From: Oscillibacter sp. | Lineage (GTDB): Bacteria > Bacillota > Clostridia > Oscillospirales > Oscillospiraceae | DNA: 60,767 nt | Assembly: GCA_014799845.1 (NCBI GenBank) | Contig: JAAVHF010000049.1 | Coordinates: forward strand, 1-60,767 | Direction: 5' to 3' | Shown here: piece by piece, positions 19,297-29,224 of the stretch | Numbering within the stretch: the first letter of the stretch is position 1 | How the letters are laid out: each line of letters opens with the position of its first letter | Position numbers and translations under genes: made by a program | Notes under the pieces: generated by a model | What the model was told of the DNA's origin: nothing | Seen by the model: the letters and a program-made list of their open reading frames with translations, nothing else | The model's database searches: none

Positions 19297-20838
19297 TTGA
19301 CCCATCAAATGATAATCGTGCTGGACTTCGGCGGCCAGTATAACCAGCTGATCGCCCGCAGGGTGAGAGAGTGCGGGGTCTACTGCGAAGTGAAGCCCTA
19401 CACCACGCCGCTGGAGGAACTGAAAAAAATGAACCCCATCGGGTTCATCTTTACCGGCGGACCAAATTCGGTTTATCTGGAGACGTCGCCCCATGTGGAC
19501 CCGGAAATCTTTCAGATGGGCGTGCCCGTGCTGGGCATCTGCTATGGGTGCCAGCTCATGGCCCACACGCTGGGCGGCAGGGTCACCGCCGCCCAGGACG
19601 ATTCCGCGCGGGAGTACGGAAAGACAGAGACGTTCTACGATACGGCGTGCCCGCTGTTCAAGGGACTGCCGGAGAAGGGCGTCAGCTGGATGAGCCACGG
19701 AGATTACATGGAGAGGGTGCCCCAGGGGTTCGCCCTGGCGGCACACTCCAAGGCCTGCCCCAATGTGGCGATCGCCGACGTGAAGCGGGGATTCTATGGG
19801 GTGCAGTATCATCCGGAGGTCAACCACACCGAAAACGGCGTGAAGATGATCCGGAATTTCCTCTATGAGGTCTGCGGCGCGAAGGGCGACTGGACCATGG
19901 AGGATTATAAGCGGACCGCTATTGCCGCTGTTCGGGAGAAGGTGGGCAATGGCAGGGTGCTGCTGGCCCTGTCCGGCGGCGTGGACAGCTCGGTTTGCGC
20001 CGCGCTGCTGGCAGAGGCCGTGGGGCAGCAGCTGACGTGCGTGTTCGTGGACCATGGACTGATGCGGAAAAATGAAGGCGACGAGGTGGAAGAAGCCTTT
20101 AAGCCCTGGGCGATGAACTTTGTACGGGTGGACGCGGAGGCCCGGTTTTTGGAGAAGCTGGCCGGGATCACGGAGCCGGAGCGGAAACGGAAGATCATCG
20201 GCGAGGAGTTTATCCGGGTCTTCGAGGAAGAGGCAAAGAAAATCGGCGCGGTGGACTTTTTGGCCCAGGGGACCATTTATCCGGATGTGATCGAGTCCGG
20301 GGCCGGGGACGCGGCGGTCATCAAGAGCCACCACAATGTGGGCGGACTGCCGGATTATGTGGATTTCAAGGAAATCATTGAGCCGCTGCGGCTGCTGTTC
20401 AAAGATGAAGTCAGACAGCTGGGACGGGAGCTGGGCCTGCCGGAGTACCTGGTCAGCAGGCAGCCGTTCCCCGGGCCCGGGCTGGCAATTCGGGTCATTG
20501 GAGACCTGACAAAGGCTAAGCTGGATACGCTGCGGGACGCGGACGCCATTTATCGGGAGGAAATCGCAAATGCCGGATTGTGCGAGAACATCAGCCAGTA
20601 TTTCGCGGTGCTGACCAACACCCGGTCAGTGGGCGTGATGGGGGATGGACGGACATATGATTATACCCTCGCCCTGCGGGCGGTGACGACCAGCGATTTT
20701 ATGACCGCTGATTGGGCCAGGATCCCATATGAGGTTCTGGATCGGGTGAGTACCAGAATCGTGAACGAGGTGCCGGGGATCAACCGGATCGTGTACGATA
20801 TCACATCCAAGCCCCCGGCGACGATCGAGTGGGAGTGA
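19297..20838 (+). CDS. guaA: GMP synthase (glutamine-hydrolysing)
   Basis: [30 protein letters not shown]-terminus [21 protein letters not shown] start. Confidence 0.97.
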   Translation: MTHQMIIVLDFGGQYNQLIARRVRECGVYCEVKPYTTPLEELKKMNPIGFIFTGGPNSVYLETSPHVDPEIFQMGVPVLGICYGCQLMAHTLGGRVTAAQDDSAREYGKTETFYDTACPLFKGLPEKGVSWMSHGDYMERVPQGFALAAHSKACPNVAIADVKRGFYGVQYHPEVNHTENGVKMIRNFLYEVCGAKGDWTMEDYKRTAIAAVREKVGNGRVLLALSGGVDSSVCAALLAEAVGQQLTCVFVDHGLMRKNEGDEVEEAFKPWAMNFVRVDAEARFLEKLAGITEPERKRKIIGEEFIRVFEEEAKKIGAVDFLAQGTIYPDVIESGAGDAAVIKSHHNVGGLPDYVDFKEIIEPLRLLFKDEVRQLGRELGLPEYLVSRQPFPGPGLAIRVIGDLTKAKLDTLRDADAIYREEIANAGLCENISQYFAVLTNTRSVGVMGDGRTYDYTLALRAVTTSDFMTADWARIPYEVLDRVSTRIVNEVPGINRIVYDITSKPPATIEWE

Positions 20839-20939
20839 TTTCAGAGAGCTGGAAAGCCTTGATATGACTGGATTTTTTAAGGTTTGATGCCCTCTGTGGC
20901 AACGATTTGGCAACATTTTTTCATTATTCATAGGAAAAG

Positions 20940-20976
20940 AGCTAACTGATTTTGATTGGGTCAGTTAGCTCTTTTT
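20940..20976. terminator. hairpin AGCTAACTGA...TCAGTTAGCT followed by CTTTTT
   Basis: perfect 10-bp stem plus T run, near element left end. Confidence 0.75.
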
Positions 20977-20982
20977 CTATTC

Positions 20983-21192
20983 TTATATCATGCCAAAGTA
21001 GGTAAAGGCATCTTTGATGCACTTCATCTTTTCTGGAGGACAGGGCTTTTCACGATTATCAGGTGAAATCCTGTTGGGAGCATTTTTCACAGGAATACCA
21101 CAGACTTCCTTCATGTGGGCAATCCAACACGTCTTAGGCTGAAAACCATACTTTTCTTTTACATAAGTCTGAATTTCTTTGTATGTGGCCAT
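20983..21192 (-). CDS. small conserved hypothetical protein of mobile elements
   Basis: 69 aa MATYKEIQTYVKEKYGFQPKTCWIAHMKEVCGIPV; SD ggagg upstream of start. Confidence 0.6.
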   Translation of the reverse strand: MATYKEIQTYVKEKYGFQPKTCWIAHMKEVCGIPVKNAPNRISPDNREKPCPPEKMKCIKDAFTYFGMI

Positions 21193-21214
21193 AAGGATTC
21201 CTCCAATAACAGCA

Positions 21215-21730
21215 TTATTGTTTTAGTTGCTCAAGCAGATCGTTGCTGAGTTCTTGAGAAATGGTCTTAGCTGTTCGTTGACTGGTATCAAATTCTGGGT
21301 AACGGTAACGCCAGCGGTCGTAGTCCTCCTGGCTGATCTCGCCAGATTTGAACATAGCAGCAGCTTGACGCCAGGAGCAGAGCATTTCATGCAGACGGGC
21401 AGCGTCCTTACCCTGACGCACATTAACCCGCAGGCAGACCTCTCCATCCAACTCGTCAACGGTTAGGCCATACCGATCCTCCAGCGTAAACAGTGTGTGC
21501 ATCAGGCCGGTATAGGTATCAATGTCTGGTACATCCAACGCTTGGGGAGAAACAGCGAGAGCATTAGCTAACGATACTGTCAGATCAGCTTTCGGTGTCC
21601 TTGCCCCGGTTTCGTACTGTGCCAACCGGACATCAGCAGACTTTTCCGGAAAACCAAGCAGCATACCGAGATATTTCTGTGTCATGCCCCGCATTGTGCG
21701 GAAAAAGTGGATTCTTTCACCGATTGCCAT
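21215..21730 (-). CDS. XRE-family repressor-like regulator
   Basis: IGERIHFFRTMRGMTQKYLGMLLGFPEKSADVRLAQYETGARTPKADLTVSLANAL. Confidence 0.88.
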   Translation of the reverse strand: MAIGERIHFFRTMRGMTQKYLGMLLGFPEKSADVRLAQYETGARTPKADLTVSLANALAVSPQALDVPDIDTYTGLMHTLFTLEDRYGLTVDELDGEVCLRVNVRQGKDAARLHEMLCSWRQAAAMFKSGEISQEDYDRWRYRYPEFDTSQRTAKTISQELSNDLLEQLKQ

Positions 21731-21764
21731 AGTTTACAACTCCATTTCCTCTATCTTTGCAATC

Positions 21765-21891
21765 AATATAACAGATATGCTTAGGATAGTCAAGTGAATC
21801 CTAAATAATTTTGCTTAATATTTTTCTAGAACCACTTGACACTAACAGAGTTGCTTAGTATAATGCAAATAAACTAAGCGATTTCGCTTAG
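21765..21891. promoter_or_regulatory. divergent promoter/operator region of the element
   Basis: + strand TTGACA-N17-TATAAT (21836-21864); - strand TTGACT-N17-TATATT (21793-21765); GCTTAG motifs in both spacers; palindrome CTAAGCGATTTCGCTTAG (21874-21891). Confidence 0.8.
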
Positions 21892-21917
21892 GAAATTTGA
21901 ATCAGGAGGTACACTAT

Positions 21918-22115
21918 TTGAACGAGAACAACTTTATGCGAGTGGATGATGTAGCAAGGGAACTGGGCGTTTCCAAGTCCTATGCCTACAAGATCGTCCA
22001 GAAACTCAATGCGGAGCTGAGAGAGAAGGGATACCTAACGATCTCAGGACGTGTCAACCGAAAGTATTTCATGGAAAAGCTCTGCTACGGTGGAGCGGAA
22101 AGGAAGGATACATAA
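21918..22115 (+). CDS. HTH (excisionase/MerR-like) protein
   Basis: FMRVDDVARELGVSKSYAYKIVQKLNAEL; probable TTG start with ggagg; overlaps integrase start. Confidence 0.75.
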   Translation: MNENNFMRVDDVARELGVSKSYAYKIVQKLNAELREKGYLTISGRVNRKYFMEKLCYGGAERKDT

Positions 22116-23188
22116 TGGCAGTCTATAAGGAAGAAAAAACTGGCACTTGGCGGGTGATCTACCGTTACACTGATTGGAACGGTGAGCGGAAACAGTCACA
22201 GAAGCGGGGCTTTAAGACCAAGCGTGACGCCCAGGCGTGGGAGAGGGAACAGCTTAACAAGGCCACCTCTAACCTGGATATGACTTTCAGCAGCTTTGTG
22301 GAGCAGTATACGGCGGATATGAAAACTCGTATCAAGGAAAACACCTGGGCCACCAAGGACCATATCATCCGGACCAAACTGTTGCCCTACTTTGGCAAGC
22401 TAAAGATGTGCAATATCACTGCCAAGCAAATCATTACTTGGCAGAACGAGATGCTGAATCATAAGGACGATAAAGGCAAGCCCTACTCTCCGGTTTATCT
22501 GAAAACCGTCCACAATCAGTTAAGCGCCATTTTCAACCATGCTGTCAGGTATTATAACCTCAAAGAGAATCCCTGCCAGAAGGCCGGGAGCATGGGCAAG
22601 AAGAAAAATCGGGAGATGCTTTTCTGGACCAAAGCGGAGTATCTGAAATTTGCCGAAGCCATGATGGACAAGCCACTTTCCTATTATGCTTTTGAAATGC
22701 TCTACTGGTGTGGTATCCGTGAGGGTGAATTGCTGGCCCTTACCCCAGCAGACTTTGATTTTGAGAAGTGTACTGTATCTATCAATAAGTCCTACCAGCG
22801 GCTAAACGGGCAGGATTTGATAACAACCCCCAAAACCGAGAAAAGCAATCGTGTTATAACTATGCCCCAATTTCTGGCAGATGAAATGCAAGACTACCTC
22901 AAAATGCTCTATGATGTTGGGGAACATGACCGGATGTTCACAGTTACCAAAAGCTATCTGCACCGGGAGATGGACAGGGGTGCGAAAGAGGCAGGAGTAA
23001 AGCGCATTAGAATCCACGATATACGTCACAGCGCAGTCTCGCTTCTGATTGATATGGGCTTCTCTGCAACGGCGATTGCAGATCGGGTAGGCCACGAGAG
23101 CATCGACATTACTTATAACTATGCGCACTTGTTTCCGTCCAAGCAGGCGGAAATGGCGGATAAATTGAACATGGAAAGGAGCGTTTAA
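22115..23188 (+). CDS. int: tyrosine recombinase/integrase
   Basis: N-terminal arm-binding domain; CGIREGELLAL; RIHDIRHSAVSLLI; HESIDITYNYAHL catalytic R..H-x-x-R..H/Y. Confidence 0.95.
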   Translation: MAVYKEEKTGTWRVIYRYTDWNGERKQSQKRGFKTKRDAQAWEREQLNKATSNLDMTFSSFVEQYTADMKTRIKENTWATKDHIIRTKLLPYFGKLKMCNITAKQIITWQNEMLNHKDDKGKPYSPVYLKTVHNQLSAIFNHAVRYYNLKENPCQKAGSMGKKKNREMLFWTKAEYLKFAEAMMDKPLSYYAFEMLYWCGIREGELLALTPADFDFEKCTVSINKSYQRLNGQDLITTPKTEKSNRVITMPQFLADEMQDYLKMLYDVGEHDRMFTVTKSYLHREMDRGAKEAGVKRIRIHDIRHSAVSLLIDMGFSATAIADRVGHESIDITYNYAHLFPSKQAEMADKLNMERSV

Positions 23189-23190
23189 TC

Positions 23191-23511
23191 ATGTCAGCAA
23201 AGAATTTGGACAATTACAATCGTTGGAGGAACAAAACCGTTGCCTTCCGGGTATCTCCGGAGGAGGACAAGCAGATCGAAACCGCTGTTCAGTTGACTGG
23301 GCTGACCAAGCAGGACTACATTATCCGGCGGCTGCTGAACCGGGATGTGGTAGTACAGGGCAATCCCAGGGTATATAAGGCCCTGCGTGACCAGTTTGCC
23401 GCTGTCCTGGACGAACTGCGGCGTATTGAGGCCGGGGATGGTGTTAATGAAGAATTGCTGGACACTATCAATATAATTGCTTCCATCATGGATGGTATGA
23501 AGGAGGATTGA
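23191..23511 (+). CDS. MobC-like plasmid mobilization protein
   Basis: KTVAFRVSPEEDKQIETAVQLTGLTKQDYIIRRLL ribbon-helix-helix-like. Confidence 0.75.
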   Translation: MSAKNLDNYNRWRNKTVAFRVSPEEDKQIETAVQLTGLTKQDYIIRRLLNRDVVVQGNPRVYKALRDQFAAVLDELRRIEAGDGVNEELLDTINIIASIMDGMKED

Positions 23512-23515
23512 TAGA

Positions 23516-24667
23516 TTGGATGAATTGAAAATGAAAGCGGCTGCTCCAATTCCGCCTGTTGGCGCAGACGGGGAACAGCCGATTCACAAAAACACTGACC
23601 ATACTATAGCAGAAGATTCAAGCGAAAACAATCCCCTTCAACGGGTCTATGAGGAAAAATTGCGGCAGATGCAGCGGATGAGTGACCCGGCATATCTGCA
23701 TACCGTATCCATGAGCGAGTTGTTTCAGAACGTGTACCAGAGCAGGCCGCCCGTGATCGACGGCTTACTCTACTCCGGCACTTACCTTTTTGTGGGAGCG
23801 CCAAAGGTAGGTAAGTCGTTTTTCATGGCCCAGCTTGCCTACCATGTCAGTATGGGCCTCCCGCTGTGGAACTATACCGTACATAAAGGAACGGTCCTCT
23901 ATCTGGCATTGGAGGATGACTACCGGCGGCTGCAAGAGCGATTATACCGGATGTTTGGAACGGACAGCACGGAGAATCTGCACTTTGCTATCTGCTCTAA
24001 ACAACTCGGCTCTGGTCTGGATGAACAGCTTCAAAAGTTTGTGCGGGAGCATCCCGACACAAAGCTGATTATCATTGACACCCTTCAGAAAATCCGGGAG
24101 AGTGGCGGCGAAAAGTTCAGCTATGCCAATGACTACGAGATCGTTGGACGGCTGAAACGGTTTGCTGATAATCAAAATGTCTGTCTCCTGCTGGTGCATC
24201 ACACCAGGAAACAGCAGGCTGACGATAAGTTGGATATGATCTCCGGCACCAACGGGCTGTTGGGTTCGGCTGATGGGGCATTTATGCTTCAGAAGGAGAA
24301 GCGGACGGACAGCACCGCCGTTCTGGAGGTTTCGGGTCGTGACCAACAGGATCAGAGACTCTATCTAACCAGAGACATGGAACGGCTAATATGGCAGTTG
24401 GAGCGGACAGAAACAGAGTTATGGAAACCGCCGCCGGACCCGGTACTTGAAGCAGTAGCAGTTTTGGTGGCGAGGGATATGTCCTGGAACGGCACTGCGA
24501 CCGAGTTAGTGACCGCCCTGGGTGTAAATTTGAAGCCTAACACGCTTACTATGCGTCTGAACGTAAACGCTGGCCGATTGCTGAATGAGCATGGTATTCG
24601 ATATGAAAATGGTCGAAACCACTCTGGTAGGAAGATCATTTTGGCATCGGTTCCACCCCAAGCGTGA
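23516..24667 (+). CDS. RepA-like AAA ATPase/helicase (AAA_25)
   Basis: YLFVGAPKVGKSFFMAQLAYHVSMGLPLW Walker A; LIIIDTLQKIRE Walker B; LLLVHHTRKQ. Confidence 0.85.
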   Translation: MDELKMKAAAPIPPVGADGEQPIHKNTDHTIAEDSSENNPLQRVYEEKLRQMQRMSDPAYLHTVSMSELFQNVYQSRPPVIDGLLYSGTYLFVGAPKVGKSFFMAQLAYHVSMGLPLWNYTVHKGTVLYLALEDDYRRLQERLYRMFGTDSTENLHFAICSKQLGSGLDEQLQKFVREHPDTKLIIIDTLQKIRESGGEKFSYANDYEIVGRLKRFADNQNVCLLLVHHTRKQQADDKLDMISGTNGLLGSADGAFMLQKEKRTDSTAVLEVSGRDQQDQRLYLTRDMERLIWQLERTETELWKPPPDPVLEAVAVLVARDMSWNGTATELVTALGVNLKPNTLTMRLNVNAGRLLNEHGIRYENGRNHSGRKIILASVPPQA

Positions 24668-24736
24668 CGATGGTGACGGTCGTGACGATGATTTGAGCGG
24701 TGGTCAAAAGACCGTCACCATCGTCACGACCGTCAC
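24664..24736. repeat. iteron-like array: three GTGACGRTS units, 19-nt spacer, three inverted units
   Basis: GTGACGATG|GTGACGGTC|GTGACGATG ... GACCGTCAC|CATCGTCAC|GACCGTCAC. Confidence 0.9.
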
Positions 24737-24800
24737 AGGGAAATTAAACTGACTACTTTATAATTTATAATGATAGTACAATCAAAAAGAAAGATTTATA

Positions 24801-25376
24801 ATGTACGACACAGAATTTGAAGTAATCCCATACGATTGGGAAGAAGAAATGGTAGATCGCTATATCCGGAATATCTTTCGTCTTGATGATGCAGCTAAGA
24901 ATGGCGACTGGGAGAAGGTAAGTTCCCTGATTATCCTTAACCCTGACATTATGGAAGGTGGATTGAAGCGGGTCTATCCGCTTCTGCCAGATGAGTACAA
25001 ATTTAGCATCCCCACAGAATGTCAAACACACAATGGGGATCGTATGCCGGGTGTCAGAAAGTATGTCCGGCAGGCCAGGAAGTATGCCCCCATTGAGAAG
25101 CGTATCCCCAGGGAGATGATTGCTCTGCCAGAGGTCGAAATATACCGGGCCGGAGAGGAACCCTTAGACAAAGCAGCATATCGCATTTCCTGGACAACCA
25201 GTATTGATGTTGCAAGATGGTTCTATAATCGAGCAATAGCTTTCCAGAGGCCACAGCGCCATATCTACAAGGGCATTATCAAACCGGAGCAAATCATCTG
25301 GTACACGGATGGCCGAAAGGAGAAAGAGGTTATGCAGTATAACAGCGTCAAGAACATTGTTGAAATTGAGCGGTAA
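24801..25376 (+). CDS. hypothetical protein with possible ADP-ribosyltransferase-like R-S-E motif arrangement
   Basis: EIYRAGEEP...ISWTTSIDVARWFYNRA...IYKGIIKPEQIIWY...EKEVM. Confidence 0.6.
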   Translation: MYDTEFEVIPYDWEEEMVDRYIRNIFRLDDAAKNGDWEKVSSLIILNPDIMEGGLKRVYPLLPDEYKFSIPTECQTHNGDRMPGVRKYVRQARKYAPIEKRIPREMIALPEVEIYRAGEEPLDKAAYRISWTTSIDVARWFYNRAIAFQRPQRHIYKGIIKPEQIIWYTDGRKEKEVMQYNSVKNIVEIER

Positions 25377-25396
25377 GCTACCGCTGTGATCGTGGT

Positions 25397-25658
25397 GCTA
25401 TGGTAATGGGCGGTACATCATTGCCATAGCGCCACAGGCAAAGTTTGGGCGGGGTGCAGGGTGCCCTTTTCAAAGGGCGGCCCTGCTGGGGGAGGCAACC
25501 GCAGTTGCCGGGGGCAAAGCCCCCTAGCTCCCTCGGAGAGCCCACGGCACTTTGCAGCCCGCAGGGATGAAAGTGTCATAGTGGGTTATTACACTTCCGC
25601 AGAAGTGCGTCCCCAACTCCCGCAGGAGCAAATTCGTAGAGTGTTGGAAAGGAGTACA
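25397..25658. promoter_or_regulatory. candidate oriT region upstream of MobV relaxase
   Basis: GCTATGGTAATG...CATTGCCATAGC inverted repeat; AAGTGTCATAGTGGGTTATTACACTT resembling the MobV/pMV158 nick region TAGTGTG/TTA; GGGGGCAAAGCCCCC hairpin. Confidence 0.6.
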
Positions 25659-26873
25659 ATGGCAAGAAACGACGGGATTGACCGTACCAGCGTTAGAAAC
25701 GTGAATTTGACCAAGGTGCAAATCAGCAATACACAGCGGCATAATGAGAGGGAAAAGGATTCCTATACTAATCCTGATATTGTGCCGGAAAGGGCCGTAT
25801 TGAATATCCATTTCAAAGAACCATCAGGCAGCTATGCAGATATGTTCGCTCAAATGGAGGCGGATAAGGTGATCTCTACCAGAGGCTTGAAAGAAGATGC
25901 TCACCTGTATGGCGAACTGATCTTCGATGTAAACTCGGCTTATTTTGATAACCACGGAGGTTACGACTTTGCAAAACAATTTTACACCAATGCTTATAAA
26001 AGCGCAATAGAAATTGTGGGCGGGGAGCAGTTCATACTGTCTGCCGTAATGCACGCCGATGAGCGCAACCGAGCCATGTCCGAGGCTCTGGGGCGGGATG
26101 TGTACCACTACCACCTCCATGTGGTCTACATACCCGTAGTGGAAAAGCAGGTTCTATGGTCCAAACGGTGCAAGGATAAGTCTTTGGTTGGCACTGTCAA
26201 AGAGACGATTACTCAAGTGAGCAGCAGTAAGAAGTGGAAGTCCCACCCAGCGGTGGATGAGCAGGGAAGACCTATTCTACAAAAGAATGGCAAGCCGGTG
26301 CTACGGAAGTCGTACAGTGTTCTCCAAGATGATTTTTACAATGCTATGAGGGCCGCTGGCTACACTGACGTAGAGCGAGGGGAACGTGGTAGTTCAGAAG
26401 AACATCTGACCGTAGCACAGTTTAAGACGGAGCGTGAGCAGAAGCGGCTGGCGTTACTGGAACATCAAGTCGAGAAGAAGGGTCAGGCCCTTCAGCAGAT
26501 GGAGCAGAAGATCGAGGTTCAAAAAGGAATAGCGACAACTTTTGCAGAGATTGACAATATGGGACGCAAAACACTACTGGGCAAGGTGGAGCTGTCCCAG
26601 CAGGAGGCCAAGGATTTGAAGCAACTTGCCAAAAAGGGTGCGGCGGCGGATAACATGATTGAGGATTTGAAGCGTGATTTGAAGTCGGCCCGACGTGATG
26701 CACAGATATGGAAACGGCGGTATGAGGAGCTAAAGGAGCTGACTAAGGACTTTCTTGCAGCTATCAAGAAAGCACCGGAGCGAGTAAGAGTTTTTATCTC
26801 AAATGTTCTCCATAGTGAGCGGTTAGAACAGCCAAAAGTGCAACGGCAGAAGGAGAGCACAATTGAGCGGTGA
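25659..26873 (+). CDS. MobV-family (Pre/Mob) relaxase
   Basis: QRHNEREKDSYTNPDIVPERAVLNIHFKEP; DVYHYHLHVVYIPVVEK His motif; C-terminal coiled coil. Confidence 0.9.
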   Translation: MARNDGIDRTSVRNVNLTKVQISNTQRHNEREKDSYTNPDIVPERAVLNIHFKEPSGSYADMFAQMEADKVISTRGLKEDAHLYGELIFDVNSAYFDNHGGYDFAKQFYTNAYKSAIEIVGGEQFILSAVMHADERNRAMSEALGRDVYHYHLHVVYIPVVEKQVLWSKRCKDKSLVGTVKETITQVSSSKKWKSHPAVDEQGRPILQKNGKPVLRKSYSVLQDDFYNAMRAAGYTDVERGERGSSEEHLTVAQFKTEREQKRLALLEHQVEKKGQALQQMEQKIEVQKGIATTFAEIDNMGRKTLLGKVELSQQEAKDLKQLAKKGAAADNMIEDLKRDLKSARRDAQIWKRRYEELKELTKDFLAAIKKAPERVRVFISNVLHSERLEQPKVQRQKESTIER

Positions 26874-26942
26874 AAATAGGGTGGTGGCAAAAAGTGCCGC
26901 CACTCTCTTTTCTGCGGGTTCCACCTTTTTCTTCGCGCCAGC

Positions 26943-26971
26943 TTGATGTATCTAAACAAATGTGGTATACT
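26943..26971 (+). promoter_or_regulatory. promoter TTGATG-N17-TATACT for helicase-HNH cargo gene
   Basis: hexamers with exact 17-nt spacing 31 nt before ATG. Confidence 0.65.
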
Positions 26972-27001
26972 ACAAGAAATGACAAGAAAGGTACATAAGT
27001 C

Positions 27002-29224
27002 ATGGGTGCAGATTACATTGAAGTGAAATCCTTTGGGGAGGTCTATCCAAAGAAAGGTACAAACACCAGAATGCCCTACGAGCACCAGAAAAGGGCTATG
27101 GACTGTTTGGACCATATCAATGCCGAGTCGGCTTATAGTACCCTCGTCGTATTACCTACGGGCGGTGGGAAAACCTATACGGCTTCCATGTGGCTCTTGC
27201 GAAATGCTCTGGATAAAAAGAAGAAAATCCTGTGGATTGCTCACCGGCAGATGCTATTAGATCAGGCGGCGGAGTCCTTTCAGAAGTTTGCCTATGCGGA
27301 AGTGATTCCACATATTTCCTCTTTCCGATTCCGAGTGATCTCCGGAGCATCCAGTCATGATCGTACCAGCGATATTCGACCCGATGATAATCTGCTGATT
27401 GCCAGTAAAGATAGCATTGGCAGAAATCTGGACAGGCTGGATAAGTGGCTAGCTGGAGAGAAGGAACTATACCTAATCGTAGACGAGGCCCATCACTCTA
27501 CGGCAAAAACCTACCGCAAGGTCATTGACTATGTTCGGAGCAAGGTACCCGGCGTGAAGCTGATTGGCCTGACTGCGACGCCGTTCCGGACTGCGGAAGA
27601 TGAACAGGGTCTGCTGGCAAAAATTTATTCGGATGATATTGCCTATCAGATTGGATTGAAAGAGCTTATCAACCGGCAAATCCTCTCCAAGCCGATCTTT
27701 GAGGCGTACTATACCGACGAGGAGTACGGAGATTCCCTTGGTCTGGATGCCTGGGAAAGCATTCAGCATTTGGACGTGTTGCCAGATGATATAGCGGAAC
27801 AGATTGCCGTGAGTGCGGCGCGTAACAAACTGATTGTCGATACATACCGGGCAAAGCAGAAAAAGTACGGACAGGCCCTCGTGTTTGCTGTCAATGTCGT
27901 TCACGCTATCCAGCTTTCCGTGCTGTTCAACAAGGCCAAAATCAAGGCTGATTTTATTGTGTCCGATGTAAAGGACAGCATTACAGGGGTTACAATCAGT
28001 CGAGCGGAGAATGAGCGAAAGCTGGAGGCGTATCGGGATGGTCGGTTGCAAGTTCTCATCAATGTCAATATCTTGACGGAAGGTGTGGATTTACCTCAGA
28101 CCAAAACCGTGTTCTTAGCCCGCCCCACAGTTTCCTCCATTCTGATGACACAAATGGTGGGGCGTGCTCTGCGCGGTACGGCAGCTGGCGGAACCTCCGA
28201 GGCATATATCGTTTCCTTTGTAGATAACTGGAATGAACATATCGCCTGGGTCAACCCGGAGAGTCTGTTTAATGGAAACAACGATTTTGAAGATACTCCT
28301 GTTGACCGGGCCAAACGTGATTTGAGGACAATCGCCATTTCCAAGATAGAGGAATTTGCGTCTATTTTAGATGATGCGGTGGACACCACAGCGTTGGAAA
28401 AGGTTCCGTTTGTTCAGCGTATCCCGTTGGGAATGTACGCCTTTACCTACCTGGAGGAAAACGGTATGGATCTCTCCTATCAGGTGATGGTCTATAACAG
28501 CACCGCCGAAGCCTACCGTAGCCTTATGGATGCCCTCCCTACGCTGTTCAAGAGCTATCACGCCACCGAGGAATATCTGACGGACAGGATGCTGATCGCT
28601 ATGGAGCAGCAGTGCCGAGACACCTTCTTCTGCGGTGAGATGGTTCCGCCCTATGAACAGCGGGATGTCATTAACATTTTGAAATACTATGCCCAGTATG
28701 AGATTGCCCCGCAGTTTTACACCTTTGATGAAGTCGACCGGAGTAAGTTGGACATGTCTCAAATCGCCCAGCACATCTGGGATGAGGATATGGGAGAGCG
28801 CAAACGGGCTGAGTATGTAAACTCCATCTGGGATGCTAGCGATGACAATATGCTCCGGTTGTTCTTTGGCCGCAAGCTATACTTCCTTCGTCAGCTTGAT
28901 ATTGAGTGTATGAAAATCTCTCATCCCGGCATTTACAAGGATGAACAAAATGTAAAGTACGGAACCCGGCAGTTAGAGAACTTGCCACTCTATGAGATTG
29001 GAAAAGTTGCCCCAGGACGAGAGAAGGAGTTGCGTGATAGCACATTTGAAAAGGCCAGGGATAAGGACGGCCTATATCGCTGTGCCTGTTGCGGTGTAAC
29101 AGATTCCTCCCGTGTGTTCTTCCAAGTAGATCATATTGTTCCGATGAACAGCGGTGGCAAGAGTGTTCTGGAGAATTTGCAGATTTTATGTCGAAAGTGC
29201 AACGGCAGCAAGGGTGATCGCTAA
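27002..29224 (+). CDS. SF2 DEAD/DEAH helicase with C-terminal HNH endonuclease domain
   Basis: LPTGGGKT, VDEAHH, GLTATPFR, QMVGRALRG; CACCGVTDSSRVFFQVDHIVPMNSGGKSVLENLQILCRKCNGSKGD. Confidence 0.93.
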   Translation: MGADYIEVKSFGEVYPKKGTNTRMPYEHQKRAMDCLDHINAESAYSTLVVLPTGGGKTYTASMWLLRNALDKKKKILWIAHRQMLLDQAAESFQKFAYAEVIPHISSFRFRVISGASSHDRTSDIRPDDNLLIASKDSIGRNLDRLDKWLAGEKELYLIVDEAHHSTAKTYRKVIDYVRSKVPGVKLIGLTATPFRTAEDEQGLLAKIYSDDIAYQIGLKELINRQILSKPIFEAYYTDEEYGDSLGLDAWESIQHLDVLPDDIAEQIAVSAARNKLIVDTYRAKQKKYGQALVFAVNVVHAIQLSVLFNKAKIKADFIVSDVKDSITGVTISRAENERKLEAYRDGRLQVLINVNILTEGVDLPQTKTVFLARPTVSSILMTQMVGRALRGTAAGGTSEAYIVSFVDNWNEHIAWVNPESLFNGNNDFEDTPVDRAKRDLRTIAISKIEEFASILDDAVDTTALEKVPFVQRIPLGMYAFTYLEENGMDLSYQVMVYNSTAEAYRSLMDALPTLFKSYHATEEYLTDRMLIAMEQQCRDTFFCGEMVPPYEQRDVINILKYYAQYEIAPQFYTFDEVDRSKLDMSQIAQHIWDEDMGERKRAEYVNSIWDASDDNMLRLFFGRKLYFLRQLDIECMKISHPGIYKDEQNVKYGTRQLENLPLYEIGKVAPGREKELRDSTFEKARDKDGLYRCACCGVTDSSRVFFQVDHIVPMNSGGKSVLENLQILCRKCNGSKGDR

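Noticed and set aside
20881-20940. Possible CRISPR-like or tandem repeat at the element left end (TGGCAAC twice)
   Set aside because: Only two 7-mers; better explained as integrase arm-type sites mirrored at the right end.
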